In this document: positions 54,754 through 64,000 of the stretch, in pieces
Layout of the letters: the number at the start of each line of letters is the position of its first letter
Position numbering within the stretch: the stretch's first letter is position 1
From: Earliella scabrosa
Taxonomy: Eukaryota > Basidiomycota > Agaricomycetes > Polyporales > Polyporaceae
Reading direction: 5' to 3'
Length of the DNA: 64,000 nucleotides
NCBI GenBank assembly: GCA_022605405.1
Contig: JABYQQ010000007.1
Coordinates: forward strand, 1,178,001 to 1,242,000
Notes under the pieces: model-generated
What the model was told of the DNA's origin: nothing
What the model saw: only the letters and a program-made list of their open reading frames with translations
The model's database searches: none
Made by a program: the position numbers and the translations under genes

Positions 54754-54859
54754 ACGCACTCAAAGAACCCATGCTTCCTCATCCCCAGCTCTGCTCATCC
54801 CAGGTCCAGTTCCGACTCCTCGTCCGGATACCGCGACACCGCCTGCGAACCCGCACAGT

Positions 54860-57145
54860 ATGGCCAAGCTCTCCCTCCGGACCGCATTTGTCGCCCTCGC
54901 CCTCGCTGGCAGCGGCCTTGCTGCCATCGGGCCAAGGGCCGACCTCGTCGTCACCAACGCAGTCATCTCTCCCGACGGGTTCGCTCGCGATGCTGTTGTC
55001 GTTAACGGCGTGCATCCTGCGCCACTCATCACAGGGAAGAAGGTGCGTGGCTCGTCCTTCAGTTCATGCTCTGCACATGGAAGCAATTGTCGCTCACATC
55101 AATCTTCGCAGGGCGACCGGTTCAAGCTCAACCTCATCGACAAGCTCACAAACCACACCATGCTGAAGACGACGAGCATCGTCAGTCGCCCCCGTTTGTC
55201 GTTGCCGGTTGTCGGCGGCTGACGGATTCTTCTGCAGCACTGGCATGGCTTCTTCCAGAAGGGGACCAACTGGGCGGACGGCGGTGCCTTCGTGAACCAG
55301 TGTCCGATCGCCTCGGGGCACTCCTTCCTGTACGATTTCCATGCGGTTGATCAAGCCGGTAAGAGCGCGCGGCCGGGAAGCACCGGAGAGTGTATGTATC
55401 TAACTGTGACTGTGTCCGTACCCATGCAGGGACGTTCTGGTACCACAGCCACCTTTCGACCCAGTACTGTGACGGGTTGCGCGGCCCATTTGTCGTGTAC
55501 GACCCTAACGACCCGCACAAGCGGCTGTACGATGTCGACAATGGTAAGCACTCATAGTGGCGCCTCCGTGCCCCCCGCCAAGTCCTCGCTGGCGCGGACG
55601 ACACTCGCTCACAACCTTCTCCGTCCACAGACTCGACTGTGATCACGCTCGCGGACTGGTATCACGTCGCTGCAAGGCTTGGTCCGCGCTTCCCGTGAGT
55701 GTTCGCGCGTGCTACCGTCCGAATTCGAATCTGAGGGCGCACTCACTCATGCACATGCACCGCACGCAGGCTCGGCTCTGACTCGACGCTCGTCAACGGC
55801 CTCGGACGCTCGCCGTCCACGCCCTCGGCCGATCTGGCGGTCATTAAGGTCACCCGGGGAAAGCGGTGAGTGTCGAGCGATCAATCACGGGCAGCGGCCG
55901 GGCGCGGTCCTGAGCTCGTCTGCCATTGTGACTGCATGCGCTGACGGACGCGGGTGCACTCTAGATACCGGTTCCGCCTCGTGTCGATATCATGCGACCC
56001 AAACCACACCTTCAGCATTGACGGGCACAACATGACCATCATCGAGGCAGACGGCGTGAACACGAAGCCGCTCACCGTCGACTCGATCCAGATCTTTGCC
56101 GGGCAGCGCTACTCCTTCGTCGTGAGTATCGGCTCATGTCTCCCCATTCCCTCTCCCGCTTTTGCACGTCGTGACTGACGGCACATTCTAGCTCAACGCG
56201 AACCAAGAGGTGGACAACTACTGGATCCGCGCAGACCCCAACTTTGGCACCACCGGGTTTGCGGGTGGGATCAACTCTGCGATCTTGCGCTACGACGGCG
56301 CTCCGGCTGCTGAGCCCGCTGCCATCGACCCGCCGCCCAGTGTCAAGCCCCTGGTCGAGACGGACCTGCACCCTCTGAAGCCGATGCCAGTGGTACGTCC
56401 AGCCCAAGCCTAGCACATCAGAGGCGCAATGTCTGAGTAGCATCGTAGCCCGGCCGTCCAGTCCCCGGAGGTGTGGACAAGGCAATCAATCTCTCCTTCA
56501 ACTTCGTGAGCCGCATTTCCGTTACTTTCGGGAGATTTGAGCCCCTTGCTGACCACCCTCCTTGTAGAACGGGTCGAACTTCTTCATCAACAACGCGACG
56601 TTTACTCCCCCGACTGTGCCTGTTCTCTTGCAGATCCTGAGCGGCGCGCACCTCGCACAGGACCTCCTTCCCTCTGGTAGTGTCATCCCACTCCCAGCGC
56701 GCAAGAGTATCGAGATCACGCTCCCAGCATCGGTAAATGCACCGGGCACGCCGCACCCCTTCCACTTGCACGGCGTACGTCCTTCTTCTCCGTCTCCTCT
56801 CTGGAGCACATGCTCACGCTGTCCCCCTCTCTCCCTCCCCTTGCTCTCCCGCAGCACGTCTTCGCCGTCGTCCGCAGCGCAGGCAGCACCGCGTACAACT
56901 ACAAGGACCCCGTCTGGCGCGACGTCGTGACCACAGGCGAGCCGGGCGACAACGTCACGATCCGCTTCCGGACGGACAACCCCGGCCCGTGGTTCCTCCA
57001 CTGTCACATCGACTTCCACCTCGAAGCGGGCTTTGCGGTTGTCTTTGCCGAGGACGTGCCAGAGACCAAGTTCGCGAACCCGGTGCCTAAGGACTGGCTG
57101 AAGCTGTGTCCGACGTACAATGCACTCGACGAGGAGGACTTGTAG
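54860..57145 (+). CDS. Secreted laccase (multicopper oxidase, Polyporales type)
   Basis: Extracellular blue copper oxidase (EC 1.10.3.2) that oxidises phenols and reduces O2 to water, used in lignin and phenolic turnover. The product is about 520 residues with a signal peptide ([21 protein letters not shown]), and the mature start is near [10 protein letters not shown]. All four copper motifs are present: [41 protein letters not shown] and [15 protein letters not shown]. The residue ten after the copper Cys is Phe, the axial position typical of high-redox-potential laccases. The usual WADGPAF reads WADGGAF here. The gene has numerous short introns typical of Trametes-like laccases: 55043-55111 and 55181-55237 are the first two. 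The C-terminus is [13 protein letters not shown]. Other sites for N-glycosylation are seen (NHT, NVT, NAT). Confidence 0.95.
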
Positions 57146-57671
57146 GCTGGCTGTCCGTGGCAGTATCAACGTTGCGAATGGGGTCGATCGCTCGTGAATG
57201 GGTCTTGGTATCGTAATCTCTTGCTTATAGTGGTCTTCAACATATTATTCCGCAGGCGGTGGGGATGCAGGATAGCTATTTATCAGCTCTACGTATAGCA
57301 GTGTACAAGTATATAGGTGTAATCTCGACTCAAGTAGTTACGAATAGGACTAATGTGAACGATGTTGTCCAAATGTCAGAGCGAGCGAGACCAACGTACT
57401 GTACTGACAAACAAACAATTGAGAAATCCGGGGTAACTACAGTACTGTACATCCACTACTAGATACATACAAGATATAAAGTTTCCCAACATACAGAGAT
57501 CATGACATGATTAGTCCGACGTCCACAACGGACCCAGAATGTACATAAAATCTAACAGCAGCAAGCGACATACACCGATGTCGACATAAATAGGAGGCAT
57601 GAGCCCAAGAAACACACGCGGGGATACGAAACCAGAACGTCGCACTTCGGCATGCTCTGTGCTAGCCCAAA
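57146..57671. other. Convergent intergenic region, laccase / WSS1
   Basis: About 525 bp of AT-richer 3' sequence between convergent genes; nothing else is supported. Confidence 0.5.
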
Positions 57672-59267
57672 TCACGACGCGGCCTTGATGCTCCCGCAAT
57701 ACCGGCACGACCAAAAGTCATGCGGCATACCGCTCTCTCCGCAGACGTGGCACGTCCACACTCCCGCATCCGAAGCCGAGGCCACATCTATGGCCATAGA
57801 CACTTTCCTCTCGTCGGCAAGCGCCCTCGCGGCGGGGCGCAGGCCGAGACAGGCCGCGCACTGCAGCGCGAGCGCATCGTTGACGAGCGTGCAGCGTGGG
57901 CACGCCCACTGTGCCTCAGCAGGGATCGCAGCCTTCGCGCCGTGCCTCGCAACGATGATCGAGCTTGCGCGCGTCGGCGGGGGAGTCGCGGGCGACTTGG
58001 GGTGCATGCGCGACGGCGGGCGGGAGAGCGAGCGGGGTTTCGGGAGGCTCGGCTTGCCGTCCCCGGCACCACGCTCGACACGACGGACGGTGGGACGGGG
58101 CATGCGCGATGACGAGGAAGTGGCGGAGAGGTTGGATACGGATGAGGACGAGGATGTGAAGCCGCTGCCAGGCTGGAGGGCGCTGAGGGACCCGTAGCCG
58201 CTCATCGGAGAGCGTGCGCCGCTGGAGGTCGGGGAGAACGACATTGGGGAGGGCGAGTCCTCGTCGATGACCAGGATCTCGGGGTCTGGCTCAGACTCGG
58301 AGTCACTGCCTGTGAGGTCGATCACGTCGTCCCAGACGCTCTCTCTGGCAGCCTTCTCGGCCTCCCTCTGGGCGAGGGCTCCTGATGCACATGCTTTCTC
58401 GTCGTGGGCCCTGCGTTCGGCGGCCTGTAATGTACAGCATATAATATGTTAGAATACGATCTGGAGCGTTCTTGGAGCGAGGAACGTGCGTATATGCGTT
58501 ACGTACCTCCGCAGCTAGTTCACGAGGAGACTTGTTGCCCCTGGCAATGCCACCCAACCGTCCGCCGCGACCGAGGACCATGTTGGTCTGTCGTCGCTTT
58601 TCGGCGGCTTCGAGAGCTTTCTGGCGTGCAAGGTGGGGCGGCAGGTCGTGGGAGACGTTGACACCAAGGCGACGGCCGTTTGCATGGAAGCCTTCGCCGT
58701 CATAGCCCGACCTGCGGAGTGCCTCATACTCCTCCTCTAGGCCGGACAGGAACTTGTAAAACTTCTCGTCATGGGGTGCATGGACATTGTGAGTGAGCTG
58801 CGCTGAAGGTCAGTATGCGATGGGAAGTGAACTGGCTCAGGGAAGGAGTACACACCTCATGGAGCATAGTAGATACGATGTCTTCTTCATCGTAGAATGT
58901 GTCGGGTGCGTGTGGAGGGCGCAGACGCACCAAGATCTTCTGGCCCATGTTGACATCTAGTCCAGTGTTGGTTAAGGTGAGGGCAGAGCGGTGGCCATAC
59001 AAAAACGCTCACTCAAGCCTACGAGACATAGAAGTTAGTCAGCCTTCGTGTCTTTCTCTTTTCGCCAGGGTAAGAACAGCTTGAAGTATACTCACCAAGC
59101 AAATTGGGGCTGTCCGGGAAGAATTCAGATAGCACAGGGAGGATCCAACCATGCTTCCGCATGATGGGCTTGACGAGAGATGCGACTCTCTGAAGAATCT
59201 GGAGAGCATGGTCGGCTCTTGGGCGGTCTTTGAGGTGGGTGAAGGACTGGACGAAGACGTCTGGCAT
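57672..59267 (-). CDS. WSS1: DNA-dependent metalloprotease WSS1 (WLM domain)
   Basis: SPRTN-like protease that cleaves proteins crosslinked to DNA, in the nucleus and linked to SUMO and Cdc48. The N-terminal WLM domain starts FVQSFTHLKDRPRADHALQILQ, then VLSEFFPDSPNLLG, LDVNMGQKILVRLRPPH and FYDEEDIVSTMLHE|LTHNVHAPHDEKFYKFL. The zinc motif HExxHxxxxxH is read across an intron, with catalytic Glu. Further on are LGRGGRLGG and a low-complexity linker. A SUMO-interacting-type motif VIDLTGSDSES is followed by ILVIDED. Two RanBP2-like zinc fingers occur at the C-terminus: WACPRCTLVNDALALQCAAC, and WTCHVCGESG continuing to WSCRYCG. The finger set and the linker motif agree with the fungal Wss1 layout. 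The start at 59267 matches the usual N-terminus. It is convergent with the laccase. Confidence 0.92.
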
Positions 59268-60571
59268 GGGATGGGGTGAGGTATGCAGCAAGGAGGAGAT
59301 GGGTGTTGCGCAGCGAGGTATATAACGGCCTGGTGCTAAGTACAGCGACGCCGGAATGGCAGTCTGGGGCAGAGACTGGCAGAGAGCAGCTAGACCTCGG
59401 CAAGCCAAGTGCGGACGGAAGCGGCAGCCACAAACGCGTCACAGACACGTGCCCCGAAAGGCCCAGAACGCGCCCGGGTCGCGTCGCGTCCATCTCACTC
59501 CAGCACGCGTTCCACTCCCTCCTCCGCGAACTGGTGACCAGATATCGTACATCGTCCTCACGGCCCGCGTCGCTCAGGTGCGCTCACAACTCAGTCCTCA
59601 GCCCCTCATCACGAAGAGAGCTAGTGCGACGCAGCCCGCGCCGAACACGGTCAGTGCTCTTGCAGGTCTAGTCCCCAACACGCGGCATGATTGGCTTTGA
59701 ACAGGCTGAACGAGGTGCGCCTGGAGACGGTGCATGCCTTTCATATCGCGATTGTGTTTTCCCCGAGCCTACCAGCGAAGTCTCTAGTCCATGAGGGCTA
59801 GCGCTCCGAGCAGCGCTATCGGCATCGCAAATGTTCATGCGTGCAACGGAACAGGGTCTGTGAGGTTTGGAACATGAAGTGCCGCATGCTGACTCACGGA
59901 ACATCTTTATCATTATCCGCAAATTCTAGAGGTCGGATCCAGCGACGCACCGGTCCAACGCGCTATCGCAGCTCACCGTGCCTCTGTTGGCGTTCTCGTA
60001 TCTTTGAACATGGACCACCCAGTTCGAGCTCGCTCTCGAACTGAGGGGTACAAGGCACCCTGAAGGGACTGGACGGTTGTATGGTGCATTTCATTCAAGA
60101 CATGGTACACCGGCCCCTCGAGTTGGCTTGGATACAGGCTAGGACTCGTCCATGTCTGATGTTGTCTGCATATGCGAACCCGTCCTCGCTCAGTGGTCAT
60201 CCAACGCGAGCATGGCTGGCATAGTCAGAAAGCAAGTATCCACGGAGACAGCGCTGTAGTCCTTCCCTGGAGTTCCAGTGACTGGCATGTGTAGTTGAAG
60301 CCGGGTGATGGAACTGGGCCCACGCATGTGCTGGACTTGTAGGACCACCCTATGCGCGAGATCTGCTTGGTGATCGGCGATCTGGCCCTCAACAAATGCC
60401 CGACGTCGTGACGTACCCCAGGCATATAAGCTCAAGCTGCAAAAGTAGAAGCACGGCCGGTTATCAAGTCATGCCTATAGTCAATCATGGATACTTCTAT
60501 CGCTGCGCAGTGCCGACGGTGTTACTTCTACATCTACGTATACATTTCGGTAAGTAGCTTCTTGTCGCCCA
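59268..60571. other. Intergenic, WSS1 promoter side
   Basis: About 1.3 kb. TATATA at 59319-59324, about 52 bp upstream of the WSS1 ATG on its strand, is a likely core promoter. A plus frame starting at 60487 is short and unsupported. No gene is called. Confidence 0.5.
59319..59324 (-). promoter_or_regulatory. Putative TATA box of WSS1
   Basis: The self-complementary TATATA lies about 52 bp upstream of the WSS1 start codon. It reads as a TATA element on the minus strand. Confidence 0.45.
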
Positions 60572-61708
60572 TCAGTACATCAACCACATCGGGATCTCCG
60601 TTGCACACTCCCCAACCGCCTCCTCCAAGGCAGCTTCTTCGTCATCCGACTGGACCCAGCATCCCTGCCCGCCCTCGATCCGGCTAAGCCAGTCGTTCCA
60701 CAGCCTACTCCTCCACCTGGAATCCATCCTCCACTTCCGCTCCATAACGTGCGCACGAATGCGCTCCTCTTTCACCCGTCCACACGTCTCGACGAGCCCC
60801 TGCAGCAAGTCGTACACCGCGTCCCACGGCTCCTCCCCGTACGGACACGCGCCTGGCTGCGGGCCGACGCCGTGCACGACGAGCTCGCGGACGTGGGGCA
60901 GCGCCGCGCCCGCGCGGACGACCATGGCGGGCTGCTCCGAGTCGGGCGTGGCCTTGCGCTCGCTGGAGAGCTGCGGCGCAGGGAGGCCGAGGGCCTTGGC
61001 CAGCATCCTTGGGAACGCCGTCTTCATGTCCCACTTCTCGACGGCGGAGAACCGGAGGTGGGTGATGGGCGACTTGCGGAGCGGGGACGCGGTGAGGAAG
61101 ATGGACCGGGTGCTCGCGCTGTGCGTGACGAGGTGGAGCCGCTCGAGCGAGGGCAGCCGTAGGATGCTCGATATGCTGCCCGGGTGCGCGGAGGTGAAGA
61201 TCGCGATGTCGTTGTAGATTGTGAGCTCTCGCAGGCGAGGAAGGTCGAGGTCGAAACGGGGAAGAGGGAGGCGGTACGCCTGCAGGATGGATAGAGTCTC
61301 TAGGGTGGGGGCTACGAGGGGTAGTAGCTCGTTGATTGCGGCGAGGAAGCGCGCCTGCCAGCGGGGAACCCGGGTTTGGGCGTTGCAGGACGCTCGCATT
61401 TTGTGTTCGGTCGGATTGGGGTTGGCCTCCCATGCGTCGAGCTTGGGTCCGTCATCGTCTACAAATGAGAGCCACAGATGGTGCACTGATAGCCTGGGCG
61501 CGACAGGTAACGCTCGGATGAACGCCAGGAAGCCCTCCAGTTGCTTCAGCGACGACAGTGCTATCGAGTAGAAACGGAAATCGTAGGATTGGGAGTGGAA
61601 ATGCTTGCTGGTCAGCGCGAGCGACTTGCCGGTGCGTCCGCCGTCAGTGCAGGCGCGGACGATGATATCCTGCCAGATCTCTGTGGGGACGAGGGTGATG
61701 TCGCGCAT
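60572..61708 (-). CDS. F-box-like protein, single exon
   Basis: A 378-residue intronless protein of the large agaricomycete F-box-like family. The N-terminus has the shortened F-box: LVPTEIWQDIIVRACTDGG, then KSLALTSKHFHSQSYDFRFY. The rest forms irregular LRR-like units, for example LSVHHLWLSF, LETLSILQAYRLPLPRFDLD, LPRLRELTIYND, LPSLERLHLVTHS, ITHLRFSAVE and LPHVRELVVHG. The C-terminal part is basic and Trp-rich (RKWRMDSRWRSRLWNDWLSR), then acidic (DDEEAALEEAVGE). It may recruit substrates to an SCF ligase; no substrate is known. A TATAAG lies about 45 bp before the ATG. Confidence 0.85.
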   Translation of the reverse strand: MRDITLVPTEIWQDIIVRACTDGGRTGKSLALTSKHFHSQSYDFRFYSIALSSLKQLEGFLAFIRALPVAPRLSVHHLWLSFVDDDGPKLDAWEANPNPTEHKMRASCNAQTRVPRWQARFLAAINELLPLVAPTLETLSILQAYRLPLPRFDLDLPRLRELTIYNDIAIFTSAHPGSISSILRLPSLERLHLVTHSASTRSIFLTASPLRKSPITHLRFSAVEKWDMKTAFPRMLAKALGLPAPQLSSERKATPDSEQPAMVVRAGAALPHVRELVVHGVGPQPGACPYGEEPWDAVYDLLQGLVETCGRVKEERIRAHVMERKWRMDSRWRSRLWNDWLSRIEGGQGCWVQSDDEEAALEEAVGECATEIPMWLMY

Positions 61709-61749
61709 GGTGGAAATTTGCAGGCTTACACTGATAGCTGCACTCAGCC

Positions 61750-61757
61750 CTTATAAG
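61750..61757 (-). promoter_or_regulatory. Putative TATA box of the F-box-like gene
   Basis: CTTATAAG is palindromic and reads TATAAG on the minus strand about 45 bp before the ATG at 61708. It also lies within the 3' flank of the upstream EFM3-type gene. Confidence 0.5.
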
Positions 61758-61842
61758 CCCGTCTCCATTCAGCACGGAGGTTCTTGCAGGGCAGCCTGCG
61801 CTCATGCCGATCCTCATCAGAACGAAGCGGTATCGGATGCCA

Positions 61843-63287
61843 TTATTGTGCAACTTCGACTGCTTCTTGATTATGAGGGTCTGCACATTGCACGGAGTCC
61901 GTGGGAGAGCACGGTCGCTTCTTGATTGAGAAGATATGCACGCATTGCGTATGCGCGTCTTGCCCTAACTCAGCGGTCCCGGTGAAGATGTTATGGGCGA
62001 CAAGCTTGGTATCGACTTTGGAAACAACGAGTGTTTCTTCTGTAAGGAATCGTCAGCATAGAACGAATGGTAGGAGATAGGGACAAAACAATTCACCGGC
62101 CTGATTCAGAAAGGCGGAGATAGTATCTGCGTTCCGCTCAGTCAGTGCAACGTAGGCGATTGCTTCTTCCCCGCAGCTTGCTGGCGTGAGAGCCACGGAT
62201 AAAATTTGGACTAGCAGAGGTATGATCGCCGGGTCGTAGACCTAGGTAGACCTTATTTATGGACTCCGCCGTGAGCATTGCGTAATCGTACCAAGTCTGC
62301 GCCAAGTATGACTCGAGGGCGCGCCTTGCTGAAGAACGCTTGCACGGAAGATGAGTTGGTAGCATCCATGGCGTCTGACCAATCGAGGAGAGTAAAATTC
62401 AAGTCCGGATGATGATGTGAACTATCTGGACACTGCTGAGCATTGCGTCAATTGCGCGGATGGATTGGCCACTCACTGCATGGCAGCTTGAGGTTGATCT
62501 CGCAGCGTTGGAGCACTGGTTCGTTTACGTCCGTGAGCCACAACGAGGCGCGATGCAGCGCTGGACCATCTACTTGGACAGACGCGGTGACGACCCCCAG
62601 AAAACCTGAGCCACAACCTAACTCAAGCACTCTTCGGTTTACAACGAGCTCTGGGAGCATGAATGAGCAGGGATCAAAGTCACGAAAAGTCTGCAGCAGT
62701 ACCTTCGTGGCAGAGGATGTACTCTGCAAGGACCAGGCTAGCAGACCACGTCCGAAGTCCGGTCGTACCGGCTTCTATTGTGGTCCGTGACTCGAGCAGA
62801 GTCGCACTCGCGTAACCCGGGTATACCGGTTCTTCGATGTTGCGGGTCGTTGGCCAAAGATATGTGAGGTACGAAGCTGCGGGCTTGACGCTGCCCAAAT
62901 ACTTCCTGTGGGAATGTTAGCGATCAGCAAGACATTCAGACAAGCGCACATACGAAGAAGTAGTCTGCATGAGGTCGATGTGATGCGTGTATATGCGCTC
63001 GTCCAACTGGTCCTTTACGCGACGCGATTAGCGCATATGGGTAGAGAGTCTGATAGACCCCCTGCCTCTTCAGACATTAGCTCCTCCAGCCAGTCAATCG
63101 CCCATTTCCAGAACGAGATCTGGTACTGCGTGGAAGGGGGATACTGTTCAAAATGTGGGTTCAGCAGCAGGCGATTGAGTAGAAAATCGTGTGCTAAGAC
63201 AAAGGAGGCGTCAGGCTTTATAATCAGCCTGGCCGGGCGCAAAGTAGCGTATGCGCGCAGGACGTCGAGCAAAGGGTTTGATAGCAT
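61843..63287 (-). CDS. EFM3: eEF2 lysine methyltransferase, EFM3/FAM86 type
   Basis: Putative SAM-dependent methyltransferase acting on elongation factor 2. The N-terminal FAM86-like helical region is LLDVLRAYATLRPARLIIKP, then LAHDFLLNRLLLNP and YPPSTQYQISFWKWAIDWLEE. Then comes the substrate-loop region (SVKPAASYLTYLWPTTRN, EPVYPGYASATLLES, TTGLRTWSASLVLAEYIL). The Rossmann fold follows: NRRVLELGCGSGFLGVVTA (motif I), LWLTDVNEPVLQRCEINLKL, the VILGADLVYDPAIIPLLVQIL strand (LVYD in place of DxxY) and IAYVALTERNADTISAFLNQA. The last exon encodes VAHNIFTGTAELGQDAHTQC and VHIFSIKKRP, then a short tail to the TAA at 61843-61845. Introns are short. The start at 63287 was chosen; it is divergent from the mitochondrial protein gene, with about 140 bp between ATGs. 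The family assignment is good; the exact substrate is inferred. Confidence 0.85.
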
Positions 63288-63426
63288 GGTGGATGAACAG
63301 AGGCAAGATGCCTCGAGCGCCCAACGGCGGGCGGCGGGCGAGCGCTGTCGGGTGCGGCGGGAACTTGCCCTGAAGCGCACGTGACCACATAGAGAAATGG
63401 GACAAAATTTGCCAGCGGGACCTCCA
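63288..63426. promoter_or_regulatory. Compact bidirectional promoter, EFM3 / Bot1-like
   Basis: Only about 140 bp separate the two chosen divergent start codons. If the upstream ATG at 63397 is used for the plus-strand gene, the gap is about 110 bp. No TATA box is visible. Confidence 0.5.
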
Positions 63427-64000
63427 ATGCTCGCCCACCTCGCTCAGGCTGCTCGTCGACCAGCACGGTCATCATGGCTCGCTCTTGCTCCTCGTCGACA
63501 ATACGCGGCCAAGTCGGAAGGTGGTCCTGAGGATCCATTCACGCAAGGTCCAACTTACGCTCAATGGCTTCGAACGGAGGGTGTCAAGTACAAGGACCCA
63601 CATCGAGCGAAGAACTGGCTTGGTGGTCAAGTAGTTGAGTTCGTCCTGTTCGATCCGTTGGATGCCATAGACAATTGACATTGTTGTGTAGCCATTCCCC
63701 TTGAATCCATCCTTTAAGCCGCCAACACCTGTCTCTGACGCGGTCCGGACAACTATCTGGAACGAGTACATCACCGACCCTGGGCAATCTAACGTGAGAA
63801 AACTTGCTCAGCGTCATGGCTTGAGCATCGCACGCGTCGACGCCATCTTGCGACTCAAAGGACTTGAGCAGCACTGGAGGAAGGTGTGTTGTCAGTTTTC
63901 GTTTCTTCGACGCGACGTCGCGCGTAGGATGAGTTTCAATCGATTAGTCTTTAAGATGCCCCCGCGGCATATGGTTAGACAAACTTACATGCATGGCTTT
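63427..64000 (+). CDS. Mitochondrial ribosomal small-subunit/regulator protein, Bot1/mS35 type (partial)
   Basis: The 5' part of a mitochondrial translation protein. Exon 1 63427-63630 begins with a presequence rich in Arg/Ala/Ser and without acid (MLAHLAQAARRPARSSW, LAPRRQYAAKSE). It is followed by DPFTQGPTYAQWLRTEGVKY. Exon 2 63692-63883 reads PFPLNPSFKPPTPVSD, AVRTTIWNEYITDP, NVRKLAQRHGLSIARVDAIL and RLKGLEQHWRK, the hallmark block of the eukaryotic mitochondrial regulator protein family (Bot1 of fission yeast; mS35). A donor gtgtgt follows at 63884. The gene continues past the window, and any further exon within 63884-64000 could not be assigned. An alternative start at 63397 would add ten residues. 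Confidence 0.82.

Larger units (their letters stand above)
52536..54859. other. Intergenic 2.3 kb, NIPA transporter to laccase
   Basis: The divergent region between the transporter and the laccase, so it contains both promoters. The part 52540-52920 is GC-rich with overlapping shadow frames on both strands. An 89-codon plus frame at 53822-54091 has no recognisable features. A short alternating run (gcatgtgcatgcgcatgc) is at about 54225-54242. The last 140 bp hold the laccase TATA box and a metal-response-like motif. Confidence 0.5.

Noticed and set aside
1..64000. CRISPR arrays, rRNA or tRNA genes
   Set aside because: No regularly spaced repeats were found, and no cloverleaf with a convincing T-arm could be recognised by eye on either strand.

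Overview
The window is nuclear DNA of a basidiomycete fungus, most likely a wood-decaying agaricomycete of the Polyporales. The reasons are GC-rich, intron-dense genes with short introns (about 50-130 bp, gtrngt...yag), CT-rich or TATA-containing short promoters, a Trametes-type secreted laccase, and gene families typical of this group (F-box-like, BTB/POZ, HNH_2, small dsRNA-binding proteins). I support 24 protein-coding genes, one of them cut by the right edge, plus one pseudogene. I see no CRISPR, no recognisable transposon and no convincing tRNA or rRNA.

Left part (0.5-12 kb): two related BTB/POZ genes in inverted orientation (541-1593 minus, 9015-10064 plus) flank pantothenate kinase (2678-5234) and a transcription factor with three homeodomains (6414-8260). 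An HNH_2-type gene (10660-12003) follows the second BTB gene.

Central part (12.8-41 kb): mostly conserved housekeeping genes. They are a chitin synthase (minus), then on the plus strand casein kinase I delta/epsilon type, coatomer gamma-COP, the lysophospholipase NTE1, a tiny single-dsRBD protein, VPS33, a small HMG/YABBY-like protein and a large F-box/LRR protein.

Duplicated part (41.4-47.3 kb): the divergent pair C1D/LRP1 (minus) and SF3B5 (plus) is followed by an inverted copy of the BTB-tail/HNH segment from 10-12 kb, then by a second, direct copy of the C1D 5' end plus SF3B5. In that second unit C1D is a frameshifted stump. SF3B5 is intact and differs from the first copy only at ten synonymous sites. 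Conversely, the HNH copy at 10.7 kb has lost both histidines of its HNH motif while the copy at 44-45 kb keeps them.

Right part (47.9-64 kb): a long SAM-dependent methyltransferase, a NIPA-type magnesium transporter, a laccase, a Wss1-type WLM metalloprotease, a single-exon F-box-like gene, an EFM3/FAM86-type eEF2 methyltransferase, and the 5' part of a mitochondrial ribosomal/regulator protein (Bot1/mS35 type) that runs off the window.

The genes are not one pathway. They serve coenzyme A synthesis, cell wall synthesis, vesicle traffic, splicing, rRNA processing, DNA-protein crosslink repair and lignin/phenol oxidation. The unusual biology is in the nested duplications, the triple homeodomain protein and the ATG-only first exon of SF3B5. 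All exon coordinates come from reading splice signals and frames by eye and have not been checked against transcripts.
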